Assembly (NCBI GenBank): GCA_002205965.3
Contig: NADL03000744.1
Coordinates: forward strand, 1 to 64,000
Origin: Kappaphycus alvarezii
Lineage: Eukaryota; Rhodophyta; Florideophyceae; Gigartinales; Solieriaceae
Reading direction: 5' to 3'
Length of the DNA: 64,000 nucleotides
Numbering within the stretch: position 1 is the first letter of the stretch; each line of letters begins with the position of its first letter. Of the stretch, positions 1-11,525 are shown piece after piece. The notes under the pieces were generated by a model. That model made no database searches and was not told the DNA's origin. It saw only the letters and a program-made list of their open reading frames with translations. Position numbers and translations under genes: made by a program.

Positions 1-496
1 CTGCTTCCGTGAACCTTCCGTTTTGGAATGAGAATAGAACTCTGATCAATAGTCGGAAATCTTCTTGAGGTAGCAATGGTCCGTTCAACGTACGAAAACA
101 TAGGCATATATTAATGTAGAAATGGATGATTACGTGGAGTTCGTAGTAGTCACGCGTAATCGAGATGATCCATTCCCAGGCCCTTTTTCCTCCCATAGGA
201 ATCATTCTATAGTTAAAGATGAGTATGCCTCGTGGTTGCGCATAGTCCTGTGTGAGAAGGAATTCTTCAGGCCTCTGATGGTAAGGGACCAGACGACGTG
301 CATGGATTGCCCTCCTTGATCTCTTCCTGAGCTTGAACAGAGCTTATAATGCGGGTGTCTTTCCTCCGTGACGATGCAAGGGTTCGAGTACTTTGTTTGG
401 AAAGCCGGCCACTTCACAGCCTGTTGCATTGCTTTTCCGTGTGCTACAAGTACTTTAGAGCCGACTGAGAAAGTTTGGACTGGAGGCTCTTCATCC
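1..496 (-). pseudogene. A1 integrase C-terminal (GPY/F-like) and start of duplicated extension
   Basis: This continues pol beyond the integrase core. It has the SH3-like tail (VGSKVLVAHGKA, then SNPCIVTEERHPHYKL and HARRLVPYHQRPEEF) and then the first copy of the unknown extension domain (ISITRDYYELHVIIHFYINI, ICLCFRTLNGPLLPQEDF). It is cut by the window edge midway through repeat 1. Frameshifts separate the tail from the extension here. In A3 and A4 they are read in one frame. Confidence 0.75.
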
Positions 497-2926
497 TTAT
501 TTCTTGTCTGTGTTAGCGCGCGGTGTGATCTCCAGCTTTCGGTGGCCATAGTTCGACTCTCTACTCTCTTCATCGATAACATTTGTTTCCATATCTCTCT
601 GTAACATTCTAGGAGCTCTTCCGTACATTAGCTCAAACGGTGACCGTCCACTTCTTCCTCTTCTTCGACGATAGCCGTATAACACTTTTGGTAAGGCATC
701 TTCCCACTGGATTTCATTCTCGACATAGTTTTCGATATTGATCGTTTGATGGTTCCAACCATCCTCTCCGCTTTCCCGTTTGACATAGGAGCGTATGCGA
801 GAACTGTCTTTAGCTGAATACCTTTTCTTCCAAGAAACGAAGCAGTGAAGTTGCAGTAAAACAAAGGCGTTATCGAGATGATCCTTTTTGGAAGACCAAA
901 CGGTTCAATTATTTCTTTTTCGATGAATCTCAGGACCACTCAGCATTGGCCTCCTCAACTGCAACTGCTATTGGCCATCCAGTAAGATGTTCCACCCCTA
1001 TAAGGAGATATTTGTTTCCGGAAGAGGTTTCCTTGAATGGGCCGGCAAAGTCAATTGAAAAGGTTTCAAAGAGACCGGAAACTGGAAAGCCTAGAGTTGT
1101 CTTATACTTTCGTATTGGCGTGAATTTTTGACAGTTGTCGCAGCTTTTCACGAAGTTATAGACGTCCTTATGGATACTGGGCCACCAGAATCTCTCAGTA
1201 ACGAATTTCTTGGTTGTTTCGAGATCCCAATGCCCTAACTCATCATGAAAAGTCCTCAAGATCTTCATTCTTTCTTTCAAAGGGGCCACTAGTCGAGGAC
1301 CGGCTTTCGTGTGTCGGAAGAGTTTCCCATTCCATAGTGTAAAAGCCTTTTGATTCCTGCGTACCCAATTTCTGTGTTCAATATCAACCTTTCTCATTTC
1401 TAGTCCATCCAGGAATTTAATTAGTCCGTCAATATTAGCTTCGTACTCGTTATTGTTCGGCACTTGCACCTCGGCAACTCCGACGATGTTCTCGGAAGCT
1501 TTTTCATTTGGAATCAGTGGATCCCTCAAGCGGGATAGGTAGTCGGCAGGCTGATTATTGCGTCCGGGCCTATACACAATTTCAAACCGATATTCTGCGA
1601 AAATGTCGAGCCATCGGGCCAAGCGGTGATGTACATCTTTCTTTTGGAATGCTGTCTTAAGTGCCTGGTGATCAGTTATCAAGACAAATTTCTCGAGTGA
1701 TAAAAGGTATACGCGAAACTTTTTCAGTGCGAAGACAACAGCGAGCGCTTCTTTTCGCAGACTGAGTATCTCCTTTCCGCATCATTCAGAGTGCGACTTG
1801 CGAATTGAACGGGTGTAGTCTTCCGTTTTCATCTTTTTGGGACAAAACGGCACCCAAAGACCGTTCTGAGGCATCTGTCTCCACAACAAATGGTCTCTTG
1901 AAATCTGGATACATGAGCACTGGGGGGACACATAGCTTATCTTTAAGCTCTTCAAATGCGGTTTGCATTTCCTTGTTCCATAAAAATTTTCCGTTCTTTG
2001 TTGTGCTGGCATGTAACGGTGCTGCAGTCTTGGCGAAATCTTTGATAAATCTCCTGTAATATGAGGCCAGTCCTAAGAAGCTTCGAACCTCCGTCTTTGA
2101 AGCGGGCCTTGGTGCCAACTTGATTTTTTTCGTTTTCTCTGGATCCACTTTAATTCCCTCTTGATCGACGATATGACCGAGTAATTGGATAGACGTTTTC
2201 GCAAAGAAGCATTTGCTTAACTTAATTTTCAGGCTGTACGCAGCTATTTCTCCACCACAGTCTTGACATGCGATATGTGCTGATCCAAGGTTTTTGAGAA
2301 TATCACTACATCATCGATATAAACTCTTGCAAATGGAAGTCCTTTCAAAACCTCGTTCATCATTCTTTGGAATGTAGCTGGGGCATTCATGAGACCAAAA
2401 GGCATCACTTCGAACCTGAATGTACCGGCTTTGCTGGTAAAAGTTGTTTTTCCTTGCATTTTTCATCCAATGGAATCTGCCAATAACCAGTGTAAAGATC
2501 AATTGAGGTGAAGTATCTCCCGTCCTTCAAGTCCTCGAGGATTTCCTCCATATTCGGAATCGGAAATCGATCGGGTATCATTCTCTGGTTCAGTTGTCGG
2601 TAATCGACGCAAAAACGCAGCTTTCCATCCTTCTTTGGTGCGACCACAACTGGAAATGACCATGGGGATGAAACTGGCCGAATGATATCATTTTCCAGCA
2701 TACTTGTAACATTCTCTGAGATAAATTGGTCATATTTTGGCGGTTGACGTCTAGGCCTGTGGTAAATTGGTTGAGTATCGGTAAGTTCAAATGAGTGAGT
2801 GACCGGTACACTTGCTTGTCTTAAATCTGAACGCTCCATGCAATTACTTCGGAAGATGTTAACATGTCGGATATTATCATTGAGGCGGGGGCTGGAAGGT
2901 GCTGTACTTTTCTTGAATTTCTCCAT
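497..2926 (-). pseudogene. A1 pol: RT, RNase H, integrase core
   Basis: In sense order this holds the RT entry motif DIIRPVSSPWSFPVVVAPKK, the FCVDYRQLN block and the catalytic YIDDVVIF (near 2310). RNase H follows with ETDASERSLGAVLSQ. The integrase has an HHCC zinc finger (GHWD...CDNCQKF), the first Asp in SIDFAGPF, a second in the IISDNA region and a Glu in SNGKAERMVG. At least four one-base indels relative to A3 split it, for example near 1776, 2254 and 840. It keeps the correct FCVDYRQ frame where A3 has lost a base, so the two copies carry different breaks. Confidence 0.9.
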
Positions 2927-3047
2927 TTGGCGCTGGTCCTTTTCTTGATCCTCACCTCCAAATTTTGAAGGACCTCTTCCGGCGTGCTCACATCTTCAGA
3001 TATGGAATTCGATATATTCTTGTTTTCCGTGCAATTGTAATCTTCTT

Positions 3048-5050
3048 TCATGCCCGAATTCCGTCCTTTGATTCGATATTATCGCAAAAAGAAACACATT
3101 CAGGTGTCAAACCTACCCTAGAATTCCATTCTTCATCTGTTTCAAACCCAGAATCATAATCGTCCCATGTCATGTTCATTGTCCCCCGAGCGTACCCTTT
3201 CTCACTTCCGAAAGTGTTAGTTGGTTCGGAATCTTCGCTGTCATAGCTAGAAGTGAAATCTTCACTGTCCGTCTCTCTTAATCTTCCGGATGTGTGCTTT
3301 TGTCGAAATCCAGGGGCATCTTCACGTTCTGCCGTCAACATTAACTGAAACGATTTGGTTGCCCAAGTCAATGCAGGTCCCTAGTCTTTCCATGGTAGGA
3401 CAGCCAATGATTGCATCGAAAGGGAGCTCCGGCATGACGAGAAAGTCTACATCAACTTTAGAGTCCCCAAAGAACACGGAAACCTTGTTAACAGTGCCCA
3501 TGCATTTTGAGACGGTTCCATCCGCCACAGTTATTCTTCGAGTAGTTGGAATAATTTCGAGACCTAAATCTGTCACCAAAGTTTCTGAGATAAGGTTTGG
3601 AACAGCGCCCGAATCGAAAAGAGCTTGGGTTTCATTCCCAATACTTTGACTGGTACTAGTTTAAGACGTCTTGGTGCTGTCGAGGCCGATTGAAGAAACA
3701 GTTTCTTACCTTAGCGGACTTATTAGACCTGATAATTTTTTGAGTTCTTTTCTCGCATCCTCTGCGTCGCCCCTCAAAAGTTGACCAAACGTTATCCCAG
3801 TTGGGGCCGATGCAAGCTCAGCCACCAAATTGTACTTCTTCACATATTCTAGTACGTCCTTCGGGATACTCTTAAATTTCTTACTCTTTCTCGTCTTCTT
3901 GGCCGAAGTGTTTCCCACCCTGGAACAACTTGATCAAGCCTCTTGGTTCGAGGAGGTACAGGTGCTGGGATATGCTCCAGCATTCCATAATCTAGCCTAG
4001 GTTTTTTCGACAAAACGTTCCCTTCCCCATCCCTTTTTGTCACATTAACTTGACTGATTTCTTCAGCGATGGATACATTACCGGCATCCGCCAACCTTTG
4101 ATCCTTCCTGTTTTGTAAGATTTTCATCTCTGGTCCTGACTCACTCCTCGCGTCCGATAAATTTGCTCTTCTGTTGTCTTTAGACCAGCAGTTACTTTCA
4201 TGATGCCCGTAACGACCGCACTTTCCACAACGAGTGTTTCTATGTGGATTATCAGGACACCTATTTGCAAAGTGTCCAGGCTTGTGACAGTAGGAACAGA
4301 CTTCTGCGGCCTTGGGGCCCCAGACTGGTTCTTCTTAATGGTAAGAGTAAGGCTTTCCAACTGCGAGGTTATCATGTCAAGTCGATTATCGAATCGGGTT
4401 TCCAACCTTTCTTCCAAGTTTTTGACATCGCTCCTGACTGATTCCAATGCTGCTGCGCTAGTAGCTGGCCTTTGATAATTCTTTTCAGGATGCACGATCG
4501 GCATAGATGTACGGGTTTCCCTCGGTATTTCACTTAGTGACTGAAACGTCTCCGAATTTTTGACAAATTCTACTATGGTACCCTTCAGTTCATTAAAAGT
4601 GTGAGGGCCCTTGATGAGGAGGAAATCGGAGAGCCGCTTATCCCCCATCGCCGCCTTACGCAGCATTCCGTACTTGGCTTGGGCGTTGAACCCAGCCTTT
4701 TCATAGAGATCACACAAGTATACCAATGAGCTTAACAAATCGTCGAAGTTGAGCCGGGCCTCTATGGCGGTACGAATCATCTCATCTGGTTCTACCTGCT
4801 TAGCATATTCTTTCACAAGCCACTCACATACCTCACCGAAGTTACGCCCATTCCCGTTAAGAGACCACCCGTTGATAAACTTGGCCTTATATTTGTGCTT
4901 TGCGTCACCATGAAGATAGGCGAAGATACTTTCGGCCTTCTCTTCATCGCTCTTCTCACGCATCACAACGTTGACATATGTATAGAGAAACTCCTCAACG
5001 TCTTCATTCTTGCCCCCTGTGAACGTTATACGAGCAGCGTTGAGATCCAT
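3048..5050 (-). pseudogene. A1 gag-protease region, frameshifted
   Basis: The Gag start MDLNAARITF is at 5050. The first frame runs 308 residues, with a helical capsid-like part (about 1-170) and a predicted coiled coil (about 200-240, heptad-like NLEERLETRFDNRLDM). The two CCHC knuckles lie next but in another frame, because one base is missing after residue 246 (GGGGCCCC then AAGG). Further on come a basic linker and the retropepsin-like segment with ALFDSGAVPNLIS around 3600. A second one-base loss near 3918 breaks the frame again. A3 shares both breaks, so they were probably inherited from a common source copy. The product would package RNA and process the polyprotein. Confidence 0.85.
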
Positions 5051-5119
5051 GATTACAGAAAAGAAATCCCCTCGAATGGTTCCCTAAGACTGCTCAACTC
5101 GAATACCTCGGGTGCAACC

Positions 5120-5139
5120 CCCTCCACAAGAGTACCAAA
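5120..5139 (-). other. Primer binding site of A1
   Basis: Right inside the LTR, in sense orientation, the sequence reads TTTGGTACTCTTGTGGAGGG. TGG two bases from the LTR end is what pairing with a tRNA 3' CCA requires. The same tract follows the 5' LTR in A2 (8170), A3 (61107) and A4 (26841), so it is conserved even where the LTR has changed. The tRNA was not identified. Confidence 0.6.
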
Positions 5140-5859
5140 TGATAGGGGTAAATCGTCGGGAGAAGAGATACTTAGAACCAACTACCCCAAGACGGAGGTG
5201 TTGCGAGCGACAAAAGTGCTACCGTGGTATAGTTGAACAAATAAAAAGGAGTGTATATGGGAGAGAGTTGAGAGGGCTACAAGCAAGTATAAAAGGGGCA
5301 GGGTCTACCACTGATGCTCTGCGACCAGCTTAGGAAAAAGTTTTCTAGGGTCTGAAGTTGACTCTCAACTTCCTACTACTCGGAGCTTGACCTGAAGTTG
5401 TCTGCCAACTTGCTTGACCTCTCAAGGAGGAAGCACTTTACTCAGCTTATATAGACCTTTCGGCTAATCCTAAAGTCTCAATCAAACATACTAAATACCA
5501 TAAAACGCATTCACGGGAATCGTGTGAACCAGAGAGACCATTAGAAGATATTTCCTCAAGGTAAATATCTAGGTGCCATACCCATGCCAGCCACCCATCG
5601 GCCAGGGGTGGGAATTGATGTGGCCATTATATAGACCTTTCAGAGTCACTCGTAGTATCACCCACAACCTAGAACTGTACTGACATCCACTATGACAGCG
5701 TGTCCTAAAATAAAAAATCAACCGATGAATTTGCCACACTCACCCAAATTAAAAATATCTTGCAAATTCAAAAACTGTAAAAATATCTTCCCAGTTCCAA
5801 TACTGTATACAATTATGGTCCTCATCTAAATTTTTTCGTGTGCGAATTTGCGCACATCA
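5140..5859 (-). repeat. 5' LTR of A1 (short LTR type, no ORF)
   Basis: This 720-bp LTR reads TGATGTGCGC...CCCTATCA in element sense. In sense order it holds a TATATAAT-like site near 5628-5634, a TATATAAG at 5446-5453, and two small hairpins (5395-5411 and 5354-5372). The segment TTATATAGACCTTT occurs twice (5447-5460 and 5627-5640), which duplicates a promoter-like unit. It matches the LTRs of A3 almost base for base and those of A2 closely. Confidence 0.93.
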
Positions 5860-6345
5860 GCGACCATGCCGCTGACCTGTGTAACAAAGGTCTCGATTGG
5901 AAGGACCGCTACGAAGCGGTGGCAAAAGTGCTCGAGAAAGACCTGTTCAAAGCCTCTGGAGCTGGCGTCCAGTACGAAGTCCCGTATTTACTTCCCGAAC
6001 TGGACGCCTGACCTGCCGACATCCTCGTCCACCCGACTACCTCTCCGGGAAACCCTACGAGCCCTCTCCCGTTTGCCTATTACATCACAGTCTCCTCACC
6101 TTTCCAACAGTGCTTCCTATCCAAGGGAGCCCGGGAAGCTCACGCTACCGCCAATGCGGCGGAACGACGGAAACTGAGGACTTCGCGACCAAAATCGCCG
6201 CCATTCCTGGCCATGCCTCACCTGTACGCCCGCAACTCCGCTGGCAGTTTGTCCTGCTAGCCTTTGATTCCCCGGGATGTCCGTCTGAGACCACATCCAA
6301 GGTGGTCGACGAGTATACGGCTGCCATCGCGGCCTGTATCTGAAG
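5860..6345 (+). pseudogene. LINE type 1 C-terminal end (CCHC remnant plus RLE-like nuclease)
   Basis: Across several frames the translation matches the C-terminus of the LINE fragment at 16490-17640. It has GDHAADLCNKG (half of a CCHC knuckle), LFKASGAGVQYEVPYLLPEL, PADILVHP (the RPD-type motif of restriction-like endonucleases, after an in-frame stop), then FAYYITVSSPFQ and FVLLAFDSPGCPSETTSKVV. A restriction-like nuclease here would nick target DNA for target-primed reverse transcription. It begins exactly at the A1 LTR, so A1 inserted into this LINE. Confidence 0.7.
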
Positions 6346-6763
6346 CTCCAATGCGAAGGTGTCATTTCGGCTTTATCAAGAAGGATCTCTATTCCCTAGT
6401 TATCTTGAGTATGCACCGACTGACCGACTAAGAACTAACTGGATGGACCAAATCGGTCACGTGCAGTGGGGCGCGCGATATGATGGCCATAGTCACCGAC
6501 GACCACAAAGCGCAACTGATATGCTGGTAGATGCGTGTGCGAATAGTTGCGTCCGAGGTGTGGCATTTCCTGGCTACACGTGGTACGAACTCTTCGATGA
6601 ATAATGCGGTCTCTGGAGAAGGGCACCGAGGGAGTCGAAAACCAGAGGCTGGAATCGGAAACCTGGGTCGCGGGAGGCAGGGAGGGGGGCAATAGGCGCC
6701 TTGACAGCTTGTACTGTAGGTCCTGGACCTTGCGTTGGTGAGTGAGGGCGGCAGCCCCACCGG
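6346..6763. other. No gene recognised
   Basis: About 420 bases. Open frames on the minus strand (for example 6428-6814) are rich in Pro, Arg and Ser and resemble no family I know. The left part may be the 3' untranslated end of the preceding LINE. The right part joins the 5'-truncated LINE type 2 near 6764. Confidence 0.4.
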
Positions 6764-7459
6764 TAAGAGATCGAAAACCGCCGACTCCGTCGAATCAAAC
6801 CGTTCTGGACCCACTCATTGGATGCGTTAGCGGCTAAACCTACCAAGGCATATAAGAAAGCAAAACGTACTGGATTATTTGCGGATTACCTCGAGTTCAA
6901 ACGACTCCAGGCCCCGTCCGACAAGAAGTCCGAAGAGAGAAATGATGGTTCCAAAAGCGAATTTTGCTCCGCCTCATAGACCTGCCCAACGAACAATTTA
7001 CCAAGGCGGTAGCGCCTGATCGACGGCAGACCGCCAGGAGGAAAGCGGACCAGCTACTCAACGGACGCCAGCTCTCCCCGGGACTTCACTGTCTACATGG
7101 GCACGGCCCATAACAAGGAACAACACGTGATACAAACACATAGCTTCTCCCCCCCCACCGGCGCTTGAAGAATATATCCTCAACTACATTCGCACCGCGC
7201 TACGGGGTACTGCAGTAGGCATTGACGGGGTACATATTGAGATGATGAAGACAGTGCCCGTTCTCTTCGCCACTCTGCTGTACACATGGTGGACGTCAAT
7301 CGGCCGAACGCTCCACTACCCCCATAACTGGGCCACAGGCATCCTGATCCCGGTTCACAAACACGGGGACCAACAAACTCTAGCGAATTACCGCCCACTT
7401 TGTCTGTTATCGCACTGCCGGAACGCCATCGAAGAGGTCTCGCCTCTCTCCTAGCCGAC
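6764..7459 (+). pseudogene. LINE type 2 fragment b (before and into RT), 5'-truncated
   Basis: From about 6764 the sequence follows the LINE at 53640-54320 closely. It covers the lysine-rich KAYKKAKRTGLFADYLEFKR region, the inter-domain linker, and the first RT block with NYRPLCLLSH. It lacks the APE endonuclease, as expected of a 5'-truncated LINE copy. It stops at CTAGCCGAC, where the A2 LTR starts. Several one-base differences and stops make it non-functional. Confidence 0.75.
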
Positions 7460-8169
7460 TGATGTGCGCAAATTCGCTCACGAAAAAATCTAGATGAGGA
7501 CCATAATTGTATACAGTATTGGAACTGGGAAGATATTTTTACAGTTTTTGAATTTGCAAGATATTTTTAATTTGGGTGAGTGTGGCAAATTCATCGGTTG
7601 ATTTTTTATTTTAGGACACGCTGTCATAGTGGATGTCAGTACAGTTCTAGGTTGTGGGTGATACTACGAGTGACTCTGAAAGGTCTATATAATGGCCACA
7701 TCAATTCCCACCCCTGGCCGATGGTGGCTGGCATGGGTATGGCACCTAGATATTTACCTTGAGGAAATATCTTCTAATGGTCTCTCTGGTTCACACGATT
7801 CCCGTGAATGCATTTTATGGTTATATGTTTGTTTGAGACTTTTAGGGTAGCCAAAGTCTATATAAGCCGAGTAAACTGCTTCCTTTAGTGAGGTCAAGCA
7901 AGTTGGCAGACAACTTCAGGTCAAGTCCGAGTAGTAGGAAGTTGAGAGTCAACTTCAGACCCAAGAAAACTTTTTCTTACGCTGGTCGCAGAGCATCAGT
8001 GGTAGACGCTGCCCCTTTTATACTTGCTTGTAGCCCTCTCAACTCTCTCCCATATACACTGCTTTTTATTTGTTCAACTATACCACGGTAGCACTTTTGT
8101 CGCTCGCAACACCTCCGTCTTGGGTAGTTGGTTCTAAGTATCTCTTCTCCCGACGATTTACCCCTATCA
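7460..8169 (+). repeat. 5' LTR of A2 (short type)
   Basis: 710 bp, starting TGATGTGCGC and ending CCCCTATCA. A TATATAAT site lies at about 7686-7693, a TATATAAG at about 7858-7866, and the R-region hairpins follow. Compared with the 3' LTR it lacks a few bases (for example TTTAGTGAGG against TTTAGTGGAGG). Confidence 0.93.
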
Positions 8170-8256
8170 TTTGGTACTCTTGTGGAGGGGGTTGCACCCG
8201 AGGTATTCGAGTTGAGCAGTCTTAGGGAACCTTCGAGGGATTTCTTTTCTGTAATC

Positions 8257-9863
8257 ATGGATCTCAACGCTGCTCGTATAACGTTCACAGGGGGCAAGAA
8301 TGAAGACGTTGAGGAGTTTCTCTACACATATGTCAACGTTGTGATGCGTGAGAAGGGCGATGAAGAGAAGGCCGCAAGTATCTTGCCTATCTTCATGGTG
8401 ACGCAAAGCACAAATATAAGTCCAAGTTTATCGACGGGTGGTCTCTTAACGGGAATGGGCGTAACTTCGGTGAGGTATGTGAGTGGCTTGTGAAAGAGTA
8501 TGCTAAGGAGGTAGAACCAGATGAGATGATTCGTACCGCCATAGAGGCCCGGCTCAACTTCGACGATTTGTTAAGCTCATTGGTGTACTTGTGTGATCTT
8601 TATGAAAAGGCTGGGTTCAACGCCCAAGCCAAGTACGGAATGCTGCGTAAGGCGGCTATGGGGGATAAGCGGCTCTCCGATTTCCTCCTCATCAAGGGCC
8701 CTCACACTTTTGATGAACTGAAGGGTACCATAGTAGAATTTGTCAAAAATTCGGAGACGTTTCAGTCACTGAGTGAGGTACCGAGGGAAACCCGCACATC
8801 GATGTCTATCGTACATCCTGAAAAGAATTATCAAAGGCCGGCTACTAGTGCAGCGGCATTAGAATCTGTCAGGAGCGATGTCAAAAACTTGGAAGAAAGG
8901 TTGGAAACCCGATTCGATAATCGACTTGACATGATAACCTCGCAGTTGGAAAGCCTTACTCTTACCATTAAGAAGAACCAGTCTGGGGCCCCTAAGGCCG
9001 CAGAAGTCTGTTCTTACTGTCACAAGCCTGGACACTTTGCAAACAGGTGTCCTGATAATCCACATAGAAACACTCGTTGTGGAAAGTGCGGTCGATATGG
9101 GCATCATGAAAGTAACTGCTGGTCTAAAGACAACAGAAGAGCAAATTTATCGGAAGCAAGGAGTGAGTCAGGACCAGAGGTGAAAATCTTACAAAATAGA
9201 AGGGATCAAAGGTTGACGGATGCCGGTAACGTATCCATCGCTGAAGAGATTAGTCAAGTCAATGTGACAAAAAGGGATGGGGAAGGGAACATTTTATCGA
9301 AGAAACCTAGGCTAGATTATGGAATGCTGGAGCATATCCCAGCACCTGTACCTCCTCGAACCAAGAGGTCTGATCAAGTTGTTCCAGGAGTGGGAGTCAC
9401 TCCGGCCAAGAAGACGAAAAAGAGTAAGAAAGTTAAGAGTATCTCTAAGGACGTACTAGAGTATGTGAAGAGGTACAATTTGGTGGCTGAGCTTGCATCG
9501 GCCCCAACTGGGATAACGTTTGGTCAACTTTTGAGGGGCGACGCAGAGGATGCGAGAAAAGAACTCAAAAAAATTATCAGGTCTAATAAGTCCGCTAAGG
9601 GTAAGAAACTGTTTCTTCAATCGGCCTCGACAGCACCAAGACGTCTTAAGCTGGTACCAGTCAAAGTATTGGGTATGAAAACCCAAGCTCTCTTCGATTC
9701 GGGTGCTGTTCCAAACCTCATTTCAGAAACTTTGGTGACAGATCTAGGTCTCGACATTACTCCAACGACTCGAAAAATAACTGTAGCGGATGGAACCGTC
9801 TCAAAATGCATGGGCACTGTTGACAAGTTTCCGTGTTCTTTGGGGACTCTAAAGTTGATGTAG
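8257..9863 (+). pseudogene. A2 Gag and start of protease
   Basis: The ATG at 8257 starts MDLNAARITFTGGKNEDVEE. One C missing near 8385 shifts the frame, and the rest is open from 8490 to 9863 (457 residues). That frame holds the coiled coil, both knuckles (CSYCHKPGHFANRC and CGKCGRYGHHESNC), a basic Lys-rich linker, and the protease start with ALFDSGAVPNLIS and ITVADGTVSKC. Only in this copy are the coiled coil and knuckles in one frame, which suggests the ancestral Gag and protease were one continuous ORF. The protease is broken again near 9830. Confidence 0.87.
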
Positions 9864-11525
9864 ACTTTCTTGTCATGCCTGATCTCCCTTTCGATGCAAT
9901 CATTGGCTGCCCTACCATGGAAAGACTAGGACATGCATTGACTTGGGCAATCAAATGGTTTCAGTTAATATTGACGGCAGAACCGTGAAGATGCCCCTGG
10001 ATTTCGACAAAAGCACGCATCCTGAAGATTTAAAAGAAACGGACAGTGAAGATTTCACTTCTAGCTATGACAGCGAAGATTCGGAACCAACTAACACTTT
10101 CGGAAGTGGAAAAGGGTACCCTGGGGGTAATGAACATGGCATGGGACGATTATGATTCTGGGTTTGAAACAGATGACGACTGGAATTCTAGGATAAGTTT
10201 GAAACCCGAATATGTTTCTTTTTGCGATGATATCGAATCAAAGGACAGAATTCGGAGCATGAAAGAAGATTACCTTTGCAAAGAAAATAAGAATACGTCG
10301 AATTCCATATATGAAGATGTGAGCACGACGGAAGAGGTCCTTCAAAATATTGAGGTTGAGATCAAGAAGAAAAAGGGCGCCAAATGGCAGAAATCCAAGG
10401 AAAAGTGCAGCACCTTCCCGCCCCGCCTCACTGAAAATATCCGACATGTTAACATCTTCCGAAGTAATTGCATGGAGTGTTCAGATTTAAGACAAGCAAG
10501 TGTACCGGTTACTCACTCGTTCGAACTTACCGACACTCAACCGATTTACCACAAGCCTAGACGTCAACCGCCAAAATATGACCAATTTATCTCAGAAAAT
10601 GTTACAAGTATGCTGAAAAATGATATTATTCGACCAGTTTCATCCCCATGGTCGTTTCCAGTTGTGGTCGCACCAAAGAAGGATGGAAAGCTGCGTTTTT
10701 GCGTCGATTACCGACAACTGAACCAGAGAATGATACCCGATCGATTTCCGATTCCGAACATGGAGGAGATCCTCGAGGACCTGAAGGATGGGAGATATTT
10801 CACCTCAATTGACCTTTACACTGGCTATTGGCAGATTCCATTGGATGAAAAATGTAAGGAAAAAACAACCTTTACCAGCAAAGGGTACGTTCAGGTTCGA
10901 AGTGATGCCTTTTGGTCTCATGAATGCACCAGCTACATTCCAAAGAATGATGAACGAGGTTTTGAAAGGACTTCCATTCGCAAGAGTCTATATCGATGAT
11001 GTCGTCATATTCTCAGAAACATTGGATCAGCACATCTCGCACGTCAAGACAGTTGTGGAGAGGATATCGGAGTATAGCTTGAAAATTAAGTTGAGCAAAT
11101 GCTTCTTTGCGAAAACTTCTATCCAATTACTCGGTCATATCGTCGACCAAGAGGGAATTAGAGTGGATCCAGAGAAAACGAAAAAAATAAAGTTGGCACC
11201 AAGGCCCGCTTCAAAGACGGAGGTCCGAAGCTTCTTAGGACTGGCCTCATATTACAGAAGATTTATCAAAGATTTCGCCAAGACTGCAGCACCGTTACAT
11301 GCCAGCACTACGAAGAACGGAAAATTTTACTGGAACAAGGAAATGGAAACTGCATTTCAGGAGCTTAAAGATAAGCTATGTGTCCCCCAGTTCTCATGTA
11401 CCCAGATTTCAAGAGACCATTCGTTGTGGAGACAGATGCCTCAGAACGGTCTTTGGGTGCCGTTTTGTCCCAAAAAGATGAAAACGGAAGACTACACCCT
11501 GTTCAATTCGCAAGCCGAACTCTGA
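9864..11525 (+). pseudogene. A2 protease tail, acidic linker and RT
   Basis: The protease tail (VMPDLPFDAIIGCPTMERLG) is followed by an acidic linker of about 100 residues (DFTSSYDSEDSEPTNTFGS, DDYDSGFETDDDWNSR), then RT. Motifs seen: SSPWSFPVVVAPKKDGKLRF, FCVDYRQLNQRM, TSIDLYTGYWQIPLDE and YIDDVVIFSETLDQH, then the thumb and connection (LLGHIVDQEG, RSFLGLASYYRRFI). Frameshifts lie near 10880 (the 'GYVQV' region) and 11388. The RT catalytic Asp pair is intact. Confidence 0.9.

Larger units (their letters stand above)
1..5859 (-). mobile_element. Ty3/gypsy element A1, partial (5' LTR to C-terminal extension)
   Basis: This minus-strand LTR retrotransposon runs from its 5' LTR (5140-5859) through gag, protease, RT, RNase H and integrase, and is cut by the window start inside the C-terminal extension. 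Its 3' LTR lies outside the window. It is nearly identical to A3 along its whole length, with an offset of about 55,960 bases. It carries many one-base indels, mostly in homopolymers, that break the reading frame. The five bases after the right LTR are GCGAC, and the sequence there is a LINE C-terminal end. The matching duplication cannot be seen. Confidence 0.93.

Noticed and set aside
6428..6846. Overlapping minus-strand ORFs
   Set aside because: Three overlapping frames of biased composition with no motif. The plus strand joins LINE sequence at 6764.
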